The notes beneath the pieces are model-generated. The model ran no database searches. It worked only from the letters and a program-made list of their open reading frames with translations, and was not told the DNA's origin. Below, piece by piece: positions 29,682 through 40,986 of a stretch of DNA of 64,000 nt. The translations under genes and the position numbers were made by a program. Position 1 is the stretch's first letter. Each line of letters starts with the position of its first letter. Origin of the DNA: Pseudomonas sp. GGS8 (GTDB lineage: Bacteria > Pseudomonadota > Gammaproteobacteria > Pseudomonadales > Pseudomonadaceae); assembly GCF_024168645.1 (NCBI RefSeq), contig NZ_JALJWF010000001.1, positions 3,971,501-4,035,500 on the forward strand, in the 5' to 3' direction.

Positions 29682-31466
29682 ATGTTCTCTGCCCGTCACC
29701 GCCGCGCCATTCGCTTGGCCAGCCGTTTCATCACGCCTTATCGCTGGCCGGCCTTCGGCGCCTTGTTGGCATTGATTGTCACTGCCGGCATCACCTTGTC
29801 CATGGGGCAGGGGATTCGCCTGCTGGTGGATCAGGGTTTCATGACCCAGTCGCCGCATTTACTCAATCAATCTATCGGCCTGTTCATGTTGCTGGTGATC
29901 GGTCTGGCAATCGGCACCTTTGTGCGGTTTTACCTGGTGTCGTGGATCGGTGAGCGCGTTGTCGCGGACATCCGCCGTCGGGTGTTCAACCACCTGGTCT
30001 ACCTGCATCCAGGCTTTTATGAAGACAATCGCAGCTCCGAGATCCAGTCCCGGCTGACCGCCGATACCACGCTGCTGCAATCGGTGATCGGTTCTTCGTT
30101 GTCGCTGTTCCTGCGTAACGGGCTGATGGTGATCGGTGGGATTGTCTTGTTGTTCATTACCAATCCCAAGCTGACCAGCATCGTGGTGATTGCATTGCCG
30201 CTGGTGGTCGCCCCGATCCTGATTTTTGGCCGCCGGGTGCGCACCCTGTCGCGGCAGAGCCAGGATCGGATTGCCGATATCGGCAGTTATGTTTCCGAAA
30301 CCCTGAGTCAAATCAAAACCGTGCAGGCCTACAACCATCAGGTTCAGGACGAGCAGCGTTTTGCCGCGACCGTGGAAGAGGCTTTCGACACTGCCCGCAA
30401 GCGCATCTTTCAGCGGGCCTGGTTGATTACCCTGGTGATCCTGCTGGTGTTGGGGGCGGTCGGGGTGATGCTTTGGGTCGGCGGCATGGATGTCATCGCC
30501 GGTCGGATTTCCGCCGGTGAACTGGCGGCATTCGTCTTTTACAGCCTGATCGTCGGCGGCGCCTTCGGCACATTGAGTGAAGTGATCGGCGAACTGCAGC
30601 GAGCGGCAGGGGCGGCGGAACGGATTGCCGAATTGCTGCGTTCGGAAAACATCATCCAGCCACCGACCCATGGGCTGGTGACCTTGCCTGAACGGGTGAA
30701 GGGCGATCTGGTGCTGCAAGATGTGCGCTTTTCCTACCCGTCACGTCCTGAAAGCTTTGCTGTCGATGGTTTGAGTCTGACGATCAACGCCGGCGAAACC
30801 CTCGCCTTGGTCGGGCCGTCAGGTGCCGGCAAATCGACGGTGTATGACTTGCTGTTACGTTTTTACGACCCCGCTGAGGGACGCATCCTGCTGGACGGTG
30901 TGCCGCTGACCCAACTCGACCCTCTGGACCTGCGCCGCTGCTTCGCCCTCGTCTCGCAAACCCCGGCGCTGTTCTTTGGCAGCATCGAAGAGAACATTCG
31001 CTACGGCCACCCGACGGCGACTTCGGACCAGGTCCAGGAGGCCGCGAAAATTGCCTATGCCCACGAATTCATCGAGCAAATGCCCAACGGCTATCAGACC
31101 CACCTCGGCGACGCGGGGCTCGGTTTGTCCGGCGGGCAACGCCAACGCCTGGCCATCGCCCGGGCGCTGCTGGTGGACGCACCGATCCTGCTGCTCGACG
31201 AAGCCACCAGCGCCCTTGATGCCCAGAGTGAGCACCTGATCCAGCAAGCCCTGCCCAGTCTGATGAAAAACCGCACCACGCTAGTCATCGCCCATCGACT
31301 GGCCACGGTAAAAAACGCCGACAGGATCGCGGTAATTGATCAAGGAAAACTGGTGGCGGTAGGGACGCATCAAGAGCTGATTGCGAGCAATGCGCTGTAT
31401 GCCCGGTTGGCGGCGTTGCAGTTTAGTGATGGGCGCCATGCCCCAACCGACCAAGTAACCGACTAA
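29682..31466 (+). CDS. ABC transporter, fused permease/ATPase (MsbA/LmrA-like exporter)
   Basis: A half-transporter of 594 residues (597 if the ATG at 29673 is used). An N-terminal six-TM ABC_membrane domain (residues ~20-310) is followed by an ATPase domain. Walker A is GPSGAGKSTVYD, the signature LSGGQRQRLAIARAL, Walker B PILLLDEATSALD and the H-loop VIAHRL. Expected to work as a homodimeric exporter of a lipid or drug; the substrate is unknown. The start at 29682 (MFSARHRRAIRL) is preferred because GGAT lies 8-9 bases upstream. The stop codon lies inside a 12-bp tandem repeat (31445-31480). Confidence 0.88.
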   Translation: MFSARHRRAIRLASRFITPYRWPAFGALLALIVTAGITLSMGQGIRLLVDQGFMTQSPHLLNQSIGLFMLLVIGLAIGTFVRFYLVSWIGERVVADIRRRVFNHLVYLHPGFYEDNRSSEIQSRLTADTTLLQSVIGSSLSLFLRNGLMVIGGIVLLFITNPKLTSIVVIALPLVVAPILIFGRRVRTLSRQSQDRIADIGSYVSETLSQIKTVQAYNHQVQDEQRFAATVEEAFDTARKRIFQRAWLITLVILLVLGAVGVMLWVGGMDVIAGRISAGELAAFVFYSLIVGGAFGTLSEVIGELQRAAGAAERIAELLRSENIIQPPTHGLVTLPERVKGDLVLQDVRFSYPSRPESFAVDGLSLTINAGETLALVGPSGAGKSTVYDLLLRFYDPAEGRILLDGVPLTQLDPLDLRRCFALVSQTPALFFGSIEENIRYGHPTATSDQVQEAAKIAYAHEFIEQMPNGYQTHLGDAGLGLSGGQRQRLAIARALLVDAPILLLDEATSALDAQSEHLIQQALPSLMKNRTTLVIAHRLATVKNADRIAVIDQGKLVAVGTHQELIASNALYARLAALQFSDGRHAPTDQVTD

Positions 31467-31480
31467 GTAACCGACCAAGT
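31445..31480. repeat. Three tandem 12-bp units at the end of the ABC transporter gene
   Basis: Units AACCGACCAAGT, AACCGACTAAGT and AACCGACCAAGT. The middle unit's C-to-T change creates the TAA stop in the reading frame; units 1 and 3 would encode Gln there. Confidence 0.85.
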
Positions 31481-31486
31481 AGAGCA

Positions 31487-31530
31487 CCATAAAAAATGCC
31501 CGCATCAATCGATGCGGGCATTTTTTTCAG
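31487..31530. terminator. Bidirectional terminator between ABC transporter and slt
   Basis: Stem AAAAAATGCCCGCATC / GATGCGGGCATTTTTTT with a 4-base loop, between convergent genes. Confidence 0.95.
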
Positions 31531-31545
31531 CGTTTCAAAGCAGGC

Positions 31546-33474
31546 TCATTGATCGTCAAAGTAACGTTCATGCCAATCCACCAGCGGCTGCGGTGAATTG
31601 AGCTTCTGGCCGTAGATCACCGAATACGACAGCACGTTCTGCACGTACTGGCGGGTTTCGTCGAACGGGATGCTTTCCACCCACACATCGAAGCTCAGGT
31701 GGTCGGCGCCGCGCAGCCATTGACGCACGCGGCCGGGGCCGGCGTTGTAGGCGGCGGAGGCGAGGACGCGGTTGCCGTTGAACTGGCTGTGGACCTGACT
31801 CAGATAAGCGGCACCGAGCTGGATGTTCTTGTCAGGATCGAGCACTTGTTGCGGCGAGGCCAGGGGAATGCTGAACTTGCGCGCGGTTTCCTTGGCAGTG
31901 CCGGGCATCAATTGCATCAGGCCGCTGGCGCCGACGCCGGAGCGGGCGTCGTCCATGAAGGCGCTTTCCTGACGGGTTATTGCGAACACCCAGCTCGAGT
32001 GCAGGCCACGGACCTTGGCTTCACGCACCAGGGTATCGCGGTGAGCCATCGGGAAGCGGATGTCCAGGTCGTCCCAGTACTGCGCCTGACTGATGGTGCG
32101 GATCGCCGGGAAATACCATTTCAGGTCGTAAGCCAGTTTCGCCTGGGCAACCATTTCATCACGGCTGAAGTGCCGGCTGACGTGATACCACTCGCGTCGG
32201 CCGTCGACGATCTGCCCGCGTGCATGGAACTCCAGCGCGCGGCGCACACCTGGGGTATTGCGCACCTTGTTGATCAGCGCCTGGCTGAGCACCAGCGGTT
32301 TGTTGATCAGCGAATAGGGCGACTGCGAACGGTCGGCCGCCAGGAAACCGTAGAAGTCACGCTCGCGAGCCAGGCCCTTGTAAAGCGTTTGCGCTTGCGG
32401 ATTCTGTGGCTGCGCCAACTCCAGGGTGCGAGCCTGCCAGTAACGCCAGCGGTTGGTGGTGGCCAGGTCCTGAGGCAAGCGGCGGGTCAACTGATAGGCA
32501 TCGTCCCAACGGGCCAGGCGCAACAGCAGGCGCAAGCGCCATTCCGACACCGTGTTGTCCCGCAGTTCCGGGTCGTATTTGGTCATCACGTCCAGCGCGC
32601 GGCTGTCGAAGCGTCGAGCGAGGGTCAGGCCGATTTCCCGGGCGATCGCGACTTTTTCGTCGCGGGAGAAGTGCATGCTGCTGGCGTAACCGTCGAGCAG
32701 CGCCATGGCCTTGTCTGGGTCCTGACGGGCCAGGCGGCGCAGGCCAAGGCTGACGATATCGGACATCGGTTCATCGGCGGGGATGAAGCGCGACGGCTGA
32801 TTCAGCAGTTCGGGTTTCTGCGCCACATCCACCAGCAGGCGGCCGCGCGGGGCGAGGGTGGTCAGGCCATTGATCAGGCTGTTGGCCAACGGGTAGTTGC
32901 GCACGTGAGCGGCGAGCTTGGTGCGTTCCCAGCGTTTCTGTTCAGTCAGTTGACCATCGGCGGCCCACATGCCGAACACCGCATCGCATGCCTCGGGCTG
33001 GGTTTTGCCGCTCAGCCAGAGCTTGTCGGCACTGGCGTAGCCTTCGGCTTTACGGTTATGGCTGATCAGATACTGCGCGTTCAGGCAGTCCAGTTCGGTG
33101 AAATTGAGCTTGGGATCATAATATTTGACGAAGGTCGCCCAATCGCCGCGTTCAGCCAGCCAGCGCAGCCAGCGCAATTTCATCCAGTTGGCTTGCGGCA
33201 GGTCACCGTGTTCGGCGAGGAAGTTCTCGATTTCGGCATTGCTCGCGGTTTTCAGCCGCGCGGTCAGTTCGTCATAGGCCAGGTAAGGGGTCAGCGGATA
33301 ATCGCTGAGCGCCTGGCTATAACGGAAATATGGGGCGGAATCGCCCTTGGCCAAGGCACGCTTGGCTTCGTCGTAATACTGGCGTTGGGTAGGCAGGTCT
33401 ACCGCCTGGGCGGATTGAACGGCAGCGGCTGTAAGAAGCAAACACGAAAAAAGACTGAAAAGGCGACTGCGCAT
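31546..33474 (-). CDS. slt: Soluble lytic murein transglycosylase (Slt70)
   Basis: A periplasmic enzyme cleaving peptidoglycan glycan strands to 1,6-anhydromuropeptides. The 642-residue protein has a signal peptide (RLFSLFSCLLLTAAAVQSAQA), a long alpha-helical superhelical U/L domain, and a C-terminal SLT domain. The catalytic Glu is in ITRQESAFMDDARSGVGASG, then LMQLMPGTAKE and SAAYNAGPGRV. The ATG at 33474 gives the signal peptide; the frame extends to 33522. The products feed the NagZ recycling route encoded at 46937. Confidence 0.95.
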   Translation of the reverse strand: MRSRLFSLFSCLLLTAAAVQSAQAVDLPTQRQYYDEAKRALAKGDSAPYFRYSQALSDYPLTPYLAYDELTARLKTASNAEIENFLAEHGDLPQANWMKLRWLRWLAERGDWATFVKYYDPKLNFTELDCLNAQYLISHNRKAEGYASADKLWLSGKTQPEACDAVFGMWAADGQLTEQKRWERTKLAAHVRNYPLANSLINGLTTLAPRGRLLVDVAQKPELLNQPSRFIPADEPMSDIVSLGLRRLARQDPDKAMALLDGYASSMHFSRDEKVAIAREIGLTLARRFDSRALDVMTKYDPELRDNTVSEWRLRLLLRLARWDDAYQLTRRLPQDLATTNRWRYWQARTLELAQPQNPQAQTLYKGLARERDFYGFLAADRSQSPYSLINKPLVLSQALINKVRNTPGVRRALEFHARGQIVDGRREWYHVSRHFSRDEMVAQAKLAYDLKWYFPAIRTISQAQYWDDLDIRFPMAHRDTLVREAKVRGLHSSWVFAITRQESAFMDDARSGVGASGLMQLMPGTAKETARKFSIPLASPQQVLDPDKNIQLGAAYLSQVHSQFNGNRVLASAAYNAGPGRVRQWLRGADHLSFDVWVESIPFDETRQYVQNVLSYSVIYGQKLNSPQPLVDWHERYFDDQ

Positions 33475-33687
33475 GAGACATCCGGGCAGAAAAATCATGA
33501 CAAGTGCCGGCAAGACCGGCACCTAATTATCTGTAGCTTAGCCTTTTGCCAGCAACGGGTGAAAGCTTTGCCGACACGCCGGCATAAGTTCGCAACAATT
33601 GTTGTGCAGAGTGCTTCGACATTGAAATTGCCGGCCTTCTGTAGCCTCAAGTCAGGTAGAATGCGCGCCCGGTTTTTGGAGAAGCTC

Positions 33688-35610
33688 ATGACCCTGCTCA
33701 AATTCAGCGATGTGTCCCTTGCTTTCGGCGCTATGCCGTTGTTGGACAAGGTGTCCTGGCAGATCGCCCGTGGTGAGCGGGTGTGCATCATCGGCCGCAA
33801 CGGCACTGGCAAGTCCAGCATGATGAAGCTCGTCAAGGGCGACCAGAAGCCTGACGATGGCTCCGTTTGGCGCGCACCTGGCCTCAAGATTGGCGAATTG
33901 CCGCAAGAATTGCCGGTAGCCGACGAGCGGACGGTGTTCGACGTGGTCGCCGAAGGCCTCGACGGTGTTGGCGAGTTACTCGCGCAGTATCACCACCTGA
34001 GCCAGAACATCGTCACCGACGCCGATCTGGACAAACTGATGCACGTCCAGCACGACCTCGAAGCCCGCGATGGCTGGCGTTTGCAGCAATTGGTCGACAG
34101 CACCTTGAGCCGTCTGCAGTTGCCTGCCGACAAGACCCTCGCCGAATTGTCCGGTGGCTGGCGTCGTCGCGTCCTGTTGGCTCAGGCGCTGGTTTCCGAA
34201 CCGGACCTGCTGCTGCTCGATGAACCGACCAACCACCTGGACATCGGTGCCATCGCCTGGCTCGAAGAAGCGCTGAAAGATTTCCAGGGCGCCGTGCTGT
34301 TCATTACGCACGACCGGTCATTCCTGCAGAACCTTGCAACCCGTATCCTGGAACTGGATCGCGGCGGCTTGATCGACTGGAACGGCGATTACGCCAGCTT
34401 CCTTGTGCACAAAGAGGCCACGCTGGCTGCTGAAGAAACCGCCAACGCGCTGTTCGACAAAAAACTGGCCCAGGAAGAAGTCTGGATCCGTCAGGGCATC
34501 AAGGCGCGTCGCACCCGCAACGAAGGTCGTGTCCGTGCACTGAAAGCCCTGCGCGTCGAGCGTAGCGAGCGTCGTGAGCGTACCGGCAAGGCGAACATTC
34601 AGCTCGATACCGCCGACAAGTCCGGCAAGCAGGTGATGGTGCTCGAGAACGTGAGTTTCGCTCACCCGGGTGGCCCGTTCCTGATCAAGGATTTCTCGAT
34701 GGTCCTGCAGCGCGGCGACCGCATCGGTCTGCTCGGCGCCAACGGTACCGGCAAGACCACGCTGTTGAAGCTGATGCTCAGCGGTCTGCAACCGACCAGT
34801 GGCACAGTGGAAGAGGGGACGCGCATCGACGTGGCTTACTTCGACCAGTTGCGCCATCAGCTGGACCTGGAAAAGACCGTGATCGATAACGTGGCCGAAG
34901 GTCGCGACTTCATCGATATCGATGGCCAGAGTCGTCACGTGCTGAGCTACCTCGGCGACTTCCTGTTTAGCCCGCAGCGCGCCCGCACGCCGGTCAAGGC
35001 GCTGTCCGGTGGTGAGCGTGCGCGTCTGCTGCTGGCCAAATTGTTCAGCAAGCCGGCGAACCTGCTGGTGCTCGACGAACCGACCAACGACCTCGACGTG
35101 GAAACCCTCGAACTGCTGGAAGAGGTCTTGCTGACCTTCAACGGCACCGTGCTGATGGTCAGTCACGACCGGGCATTCCTCGACAACGTGGTCACCAGCA
35201 CCCTGGTCTTCGAAGGCGAAGGCAAGGTTCGTGAATACGTCGGTGGTTATCAGGACTGGCTGCGTCAGGGCGGTTCGCCGCGCTTGCTGGGCGTGACTGA
35301 GAGCAAGTCCGGCAAGGCCGACTTGAACTCGGCTGTCGTGACGGCCGAACCTGCACCGGTTGCTGCAGCGGAGACGCCAGCGCCGGTGGCGAAGAAGAAG
35401 CTCAGCTACAAGTTGCAGCGCGAGCTGGAAGCCTTGCCTGGCCAGATCGAAGCCATGGAGCAGCAGATCGCGGTGGTTGAAGCGCAGATGGCGGATGCCG
35501 GCTTCTATCAGCGTCCTCCTGCCGAGACGGCTGCTGTGATCGCTCAACTTGAGCAGTTGCAGGCTGAACTCGACGTGATGGTCGAGCGCTGGGCCGAGCT
35601 GGATGCCTGA
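33688..35610 (+). CDS. uup: ABC-F ATPase Uup
   Basis: A cytosolic protein of 640 residues with two ABC domains and no TM: first Walker A IIGRNGTGKSSMM with signature LSGGWRRRVLLAQAL, second LLGANGTGKTTLL with LSGGERARLLLAKL. The inter-domain linker holds the ABC-F helical region. A C-terminal Lys-rich coiled coil (KKKLSYKLQRELEALPGQIE onwards) is the DNA-binding Uup_C domain. Uup affects precise transposon excision and ribosome or replication intermediates. The ATG at 33688 is the family start; the frame is open far upstream through slt antisense, which is not coding. Confidence 0.95.
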   Translation: MTLLKFSDVSLAFGAMPLLDKVSWQIARGERVCIIGRNGTGKSSMMKLVKGDQKPDDGSVWRAPGLKIGELPQELPVADERTVFDVVAEGLDGVGELLAQYHHLSQNIVTDADLDKLMHVQHDLEARDGWRLQQLVDSTLSRLQLPADKTLAELSGGWRRRVLLAQALVSEPDLLLLDEPTNHLDIGAIAWLEEALKDFQGAVLFITHDRSFLQNLATRILELDRGGLIDWNGDYASFLVHKEATLAAEETANALFDKKLAQEEVWIRQGIKARRTRNEGRVRALKALRVERSERRERTGKANIQLDTADKSGKQVMVLENVSFAHPGGPFLIKDFSMVLQRGDRIGLLGANGTGKTTLLKLMLSGLQPTSGTVEEGTRIDVAYFDQLRHQLDLEKTVIDNVAEGRDFIDIDGQSRHVLSYLGDFLFSPQRARTPVKALSGGERARLLLAKLFSKPANLLVLDEPTNDLDVETLELLEEVLLTFNGTVLMVSHDRAFLDNVVTSTLVFEGEGKVREYVGGYQDWLRQGGSPRLLGVTESKSGKADLNSAVVTAEPAPVAAAETPAPVAKKKLSYKLQRELEALPGQIEAMEQQIAVVEAQMADAGFYQRPPAETAAVIAQLEQLQAELDVMVERWAELDA

Positions 35611-35621
35611 TTGATCCGGCT

Positions 35622-35668
35622 ATAAAAAAGCCCGGCTTCACTCGCGTGAATGCCGGGCTTTTTGTAAG
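35622..35668. terminator. Bidirectional terminator between uup and usp
   Basis: Stem AAAAAGCCCGGC / GCCGGGCTTTTT with an intervening smaller hairpin (TTCACTCGCGTGAA), between convergent genes. Confidence 0.93.
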
Positions 35669-35688
35669 GGGGTTATTGTTGCTTGTTG

Positions 35689-36126
35689 TCAGCTTTTTTG
35701 CAGGCGCACGGCAAGTACATCGCAAGGCGCGCCGTGCAGCACGTCATTGGCGGTGGAGCCGAGCAACAGTGCCAGACCATGCCGGCCATGACTGCCCACC
35801 ACGATCAGGTCGCACGTTTGCTCCTTGGCAAGATGGTGAATCTCCTGGCGCGGCTGGCCGTAGGTCAAGTGGCTGTATTCCTTGGAGAGCTCCGGGTATT
35901 TCAGGATCAACCGCTCAAGGCGTTCCTTGGCCTGATCGAACTGTTGCTGTTGCAACTGGGAAAGGTCCATCGGCACGTCGCCGCCAAAAGCCATGGCCAT
36001 CGGCTCGACGATATGCACCAGGGACAGCTTTGCGCCATTGCTCACCGAAAGTTCGCGGGCGCGGTGGATTACAGGATCGCACTCTTCGGTTAGATCTACA
36101 GCGACCAGAATATGGTGGTAGGGCAT
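35689..36126 (-). CDS. Universal stress protein (UspA family)
   Basis: A 145-residue cytosolic protein with N-terminal strand HHILVAVDLTEE and the ATP-binding loop VVGSHGRHGLALLLGSTAND (G-x2-G-x9-GS), so it is of the nucleotide-binding type. The ATG at 36126 follows CAGGAGGAGCACCTC. In PAO1 the equivalent gene is PA3017, next to uup as here. A survival role under energy starvation is plausible but not shown. Confidence 0.9.
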   Translation of the reverse strand: MPYHHILVAVDLTEECDPVIHRARELSVSNGAKLSLVHIVEPMAMAFGGDVPMDLSQLQQQQFDQAKERLERLILKYPELSKEYSHLTYGQPRQEIHHLAKEQTCDLIVVGSHGRHGLALLLGSTANDVLHGAPCDVLAVRLQKS

Positions 36127-36230
36127 GAGGTGCTCCTCCTGAGGATTGCAATATTGGTAAGTATGGCTGGTTTCAAGCGCATTGGTTTCACAGTGACTCA
36201 ATGGGCTCATCAAGAATCGGGAGTACAGAT

Positions 36231-36668
36231 ATGACGGTCTGGATAGTGGTGTCAATCCTGCTGGTGGTGCTGAGCCCGCTGGCCTGGTTGCGACCGTCTC
36301 GTGTCCAGAGCGGCCGCATGGCCCTACGCATGGAGGCGCGGCGTATCGGCCTTGCCATGCAATTGGCGCCCCAGGAGTGGCCGCACTGGCTGAGCCAGGA
36401 GCCGCCAAGCCCTTGCGCCCAGTACCACCGACCGCGCCGTGGTACTCAGCCCGCGTGCTGGAGCTATTGGCAGAAGGCGCCGGGTGTGTGGGTCAATCAG
36501 TGGCAGGAAGTCTGCGAGGATGGAGCGCTGCTGAATCATTTCGAAAAATTGCCTGCCAATGTCTACAAGGTCGAGGCAGACAAGCAAATGATCGCCCTGT
36601 ATTGGGGCGAGAAGGGCGAAGCCGAGGTTCTGCAACAGATCGACGCTACGCTCAAGGCACTCGCCTGA
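36231..36668 (+). CDS. Conserved hypothetical membrane-anchored protein
   Basis: A 145-residue protein with one N-terminal hydrophobic segment (TVWIVVSILLVVLSPLAWL) and a soluble remainder rich in Trp (EWPHWL, CWSYWQ, GVWVNQWQEV). No family with a known function was recognised. It is in the position of a conserved Pseudomonas gene between the usp and fadBA genes. The ATG at 36231 is chosen because it begins the hydrophobic segment (frame open from 36201). Confidence 0.72.
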   Translation: MTVWIVVSILLVVLSPLAWLRPSRVQSGRMALRMEARRIGLAMQLAPQEWPHWLSQEPPSPCAQYHRPRRGTQPACWSYWQKAPGVWVNQWQEVCEDGALLNHFEKLPANVYKVEADKQMIALYWGEKGEAEVLQQIDATLKALA

Positions 36669-36694
36669 ACCCCGATCTGCTACAAAAGGCAATA

Positions 36695-36721
36695 AAAAGC
36701 CCGACATCGTCATCGGGCTGG
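36695..36721. terminator. Hairpin between the hypothetical gene and fadB
   Basis: Stem AGCCCGA/TCGGGCT. The T-run is on the minus-strand side (TTTTTATTG); the plus-strand side lacks one, so plus-strand termination is uncertain. Confidence 0.45.
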
Positions 36722-37182
36722 GGTTGGCCAGGCAGGCCGGTAATTCTTTGTGGCACAGATCTTACGCTGGGCATTCGTCAAAAGCGTTCAAATTTTTTCT
36801 TCAGGGTTCCGCCAGCGTAGCTTGTTAAACACAGGTTGCCGCGAATTAGGGCGACTTTTCTAACTATTGATTCTATGAATGGCCTCACATGCATCAGCGT
36901 GTTGCAGGGCTTCGTGGTACGGAAGTGACCGGAAAGTCGCGTTTCAACCCGTATTTTGGGCGATTGACAATTGCCGGAAATTCCGTGAAGGTGACACACC
37001 CAAATCAAACGGGCGTATGAATTGAGCGTTTGTATTACAGGCCGCTCCTACAGAATCCCGACTATCGCGTTGGCGGGTGTGCCGGGTGAGTTGGCGTTAG
37101 CATTGACGATAAACGTCCCTGCCGAGCCAGCCGCCTGCGTCCGACGTGTACTGTTCAGCTTCCATATCGTGGAGATCAGTTG
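36722..37182. other. fadB upstream region
   Basis: About 460 bp without a supported gene. A TTGACAATTG near 36963 could be a -35 element, but no good -10 follows. CAAAC (37007) and GTTTG (37029) half-sites are spaced 17 bp apart, too far for the PsrA consensus. Nothing else was recognised. Confidence 0.5.
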
Positions 37183-39330
37183 ATGATTTACGAAGGTAAA
37201 GCCATCACGGTTAAGGCTCTTGAAAGTGGCATCGTCGAACTGAAATTCGACCTCAAGGGTGAGTCCGTCAACAAGTTCAACCGTCTTACCCTGAACGAAT
37301 TGCGTCAGGCTGTAGACACCATCAAGGCAGATGCTTCGATCAAGGGTGTGATCGTCAGCAGTGGCAAGGACGTGTTCATCGTCGGCGCCGACATCACCGA
37401 ATTCGTCGACAACTTCAAGCTGCCGGATGCCGAGCTTGTTGCTGGCAACCTCGAAGCCAACAAGATTTTCAGCGATTTCGAAGACCTCAACGTCCCGACT
37501 GTCGCCGCGATCAATGGCATCGCACTGGGCGGCGGTCTGGAAATGTGCCTGGCGGCAGATTTTCGCGTCATGGCCAGTACGGCCAAAATCGGTCTGCCGG
37601 AAGTCAAGCTGGGCATCTACCCAGGCTTCGGCGGTACCGTGCGCCTGCCGCGCATCATCGGTGCCGACAACGCTATCGAATGGATTGCCGCCGGTAAGGA
37701 AAACCGCGCTGAAGACGCACTGAAAGTCGGTGCCGTCGATGCCGTGGTCGACTCGCAGAAGTTACACGAAGCGGCGCTGAACCTGATCAAAGGCGCCATC
37801 TCCGGCACGTTTGACTACAGGGCCAAGCGTCAGCCGAAGCTCGAAAAGCTCAAGCTCAACGCCATCGAACAAATGATGTCGTTCGAAACCGCCAAAGGTT
37901 TCGTGGCCGGCCAGGCGGGCCCGAACTACCCGGCGCCGGTCGAAGCGATCAAGACCATCCAGAAAGCCGCGAACTTCGGTCGCGACAAGGCGCTGGAAGT
38001 CGAAGCCGCCGGTTTCGTCAAACTGGCCAAGACCTCTGCCGCACAGAGCTTGATCGGTCTGTTCCTGAACGATCAGGAACTGAAGAAGAAGGCCAAGGCC
38101 TACGACGAAATCGCCAAAGACGTGAAGCAGGCCGCCGTATTGGGCGCTGGCATCATGGGTGGCGGTATCGCTTATCAGTCGGCCTCCAAAGGTACGCCGA
38201 TCCTGATGAAGGACATCAACGAGCACGGTATCGAGCAAGGTCTGGCTGAAGCCGCCAAGTTGCTGGTTGGCCGCGTTGATAAAGGTCGCATGACCCCAGC
38301 GAAGATGGCCGAAGTGCTCAACGGCATTCGTCCGACCCTGTCCTACGGCGATTTCGGTCACGTCGACCTGGTCGTCGAAGCCGTGGTCGAGAACCCGAAG
38401 ATCAAGCAAACCGTGCTGGCCGAAGTCGAAGACAAGGTCAAAGAGGACACCATTCTGGCGTCCAATACCTCGACCATTTCCATCACCTTGTTGGCCAAAG
38501 CCCTCAAGCGTCCGGAAAACTTCGTCGGCATGCACTTCTTCAATCCGGTGCACATGATGCCGTTGGTTGAAGTGATCCGTGGCGAGAAGTCCAGCGAAGT
38601 GGCCGTTGCCACCACCGTTGCCTACGCCAAGAAAATGGGCAAGAACCCGATCGTCGTCAACGACTGCCCGGGCTTCCTGGTCAACCGCGTGCTGTTTCCG
38701 TACTTCGGCGGTTTCGCCAAGCTGGTCAGCGCCGGTGTGGACTTCGTCCGCATCGACAAGGTCATGGAAAAATTCGGCTGGCCAATGGGCCCGGCATACC
38801 TGATGGACGTGGTCGGCATCGACACCGGCCACCACGGTCGTGACGTCATGGCGGAAGGCTTTCCGGACCGCATGAAGGACGATCGTCGTTCGGCCGTCGA
38901 CGTGCTCTACGAAGCCAAACGCCTGGGCCAGAAGAATGGCAAGGGCTTCTACGCCTACGAGACCGACAAGCGCGGCAAGCAGAAGAAAGTCGCTGACCCG
39001 TCGGTACTGGAAGTGCTCAAGCCGATCGTGTTCGAACAGCGCGAAGTCACTGACGAAGACATCATTAACTGGATGATGATCCCGCTGTGCCTGGAAACCG
39101 TGCGTTGCCTGGAAGACGGTATCGTCGAAACCGCCGCCGAAGCCGATATGGGTCTGGTCTACGGTATCGGTTTCCCTCCATTCCGTGGCGGTGCGCTGCG
39201 CTACATCGATTCGATCGGTGTGGCAGAGTTCGTTGCCCTGGCTGACCAGTACGCTGATTTGGGCGCGCTGTACCACCCGACCGCGAAGCTGCGTGAAATG
39301 GCCAAGAACGGTCAGAGCTTCTTCGGTTAA
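37183..39330 (+). CDS. fadB: Fatty acid oxidation complex subunit alpha
   Basis: A multifunctional enzyme of aerobic beta-oxidation: enoyl-CoA hydratase/isomerase plus 3-hydroxyacyl-CoA dehydrogenase. The 715-residue length is exactly that of the family. The crotonase half shows [20 protein letters not shown] and [16 protein letters not shown]. The dehydrogenase half has NAD motif [15 protein letters not shown] and [15 protein letters not shown] with the catalytic His. The true start is ATG 37183 (MIYEGKAI), one codon after a TTG. It is followed by fadA 30 bp downstream: one operon encoding the alpha2beta2 complex. Confidence 0.97.
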   Translation: MIYEGKAITVKALESGIVELKFDLKGESVNKFNRLTLNELRQAVDTIKADASIKGVIVSSGKDVFIVGADITEFVDNFKLPDAELVAGNLEANKIFSDFEDLNVPTVAAINGIALGGGLEMCLAADFRVMASTAKIGLPEVKLGIYPGFGGTVRLPRIIGADNAIEWIAAGKENRAEDALKVGAVDAVVDSQKLHEAALNLIKGAISGTFDYRAKRQPKLEKLKLNAIEQMMSFETAKGFVAGQAGPNYPAPVEAIKTIQKAANFGRDKALEVEAAGFVKLAKTSAAQSLIGLFLNDQELKKKAKAYDEIAKDVKQAAVLGAGIMGGGIAYQSASKGTPILMKDINEHGIEQGLAEAAKLLVGRVDKGRMTPAKMAEVLNGIRPTLSYGDFGHVDLVVEAVVENPKIKQTVLAEVEDKVKEDTILASNTSTISITLLAKALKRPENFVGMHFFNPVHMMPLVEVIRGEKSSEVAVATTVAYAKKMGKNPIVVNDCPGFLVNRVLFPYFGGFAKLVSAGVDFVRIDKVMEKFGWPMGPAYLMDVVGIDTGHHGRDVMAEGFPDRMKDDRRSAVDVLYEAKRLGQKNGKGFYAYETDKRGKQKKVADPSVLEVLKPIVFEQREVTDEDIINWMMIPLCLETVRCLEDGIVETAAEADMGLVYGIGFPPFRGGALRYIDSIGVAEFVALADQYADLGALYHPTAKLREMAKNGQSFFG

Positions 39331-39354
39331 GCGCCCACACTAGAGCGAGAGTGA

Positions 39355-40536
<1,182 letters not shown>

Positions 40537-40552
40537 GCGTTTCGTCGATGGA

Positions 40553-40585
40553 AGCCGGGGCCATGTGCCCCGGTTTTTGTTTTTC
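40553..40585 (+). terminator. Terminator of fadBA
   Basis: Stem CCGGGG/CCCCGG (40555-40573) with a 7-base loop, then TTTTTGTTTTT. Confidence 0.9.
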
Positions 40586-40635
40586 CGGATTTATTTTTAT
40601 TTTTATTTTGAAAAGATTTGAGTGAGGGCCAAAGC

Positions 40636-40872
40636 ATGCCGATACAACCTGGGCTCTACCAGCATTACAAAGGTCCGCAGTACCGCGTATTCAGTGTTGC
40701 GCGGCATTCGGAAACCGAAGAAGAAGTGGTCTTCTACCAAGCCCTGTATGGCGATTACGGCTTTTGGGTACGCCCCTTGAGCATGTTCCTGGAGTCGGTC
40801 GAGGTTGACGGGGAACAGGTGCCACGCTTTGCTTTGGTGCAAGCCGAACCGAGCATTTTTCCGCAGCCATAA
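40636..40872 (+). CDS. DUF1653 domain-containing protein
   Basis: A 78-residue protein with the DUF1653 pattern GLYQHYKGPQYRVFSVARHS, then EEVVFYQALYGDYGFWVRPL and MFLESVEVDG. The function is unknown, though the family is widespread. The start ATG at 40636 has GAGGG upstream. It lies between fadBA and topA, as in P. aeruginosa. Confidence 0.85.
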   Translation: MPIQPGLYQHYKGPQYRVFSVARHSETEEEVVFYQALYGDYGFWVRPLSMFLESVEVDGEQVPRFALVQAEPSIFPQP

Positions 40873-40986
40873 GGGGAGTGCGCGCAGAGCCCTGCGCTTG
40901 ACCTCACCTTGTAGCCACTATATATAGCGGTGCCGCGTCAGGCGCATACCGCCTTTCACTTCTAGAATTCAGGAATTTTCTGATCC

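Noticed and set aside
31699..33687. A 1,303-codon plus-strand open frame running antisense to slt and into uup
   Set aside because: The upstream ~660 codons are the antisense of the well-supported slt gene and have no protein-like motifs. The real uup start is at 33688; the long frame is a GC-codon shadow.
37005..37034. PsrA operator upstream of fadB
   Set aside because: CAAAC and GTTTG are present but spaced 17 bp, outside the 2-4 bp of the PsrA motif.
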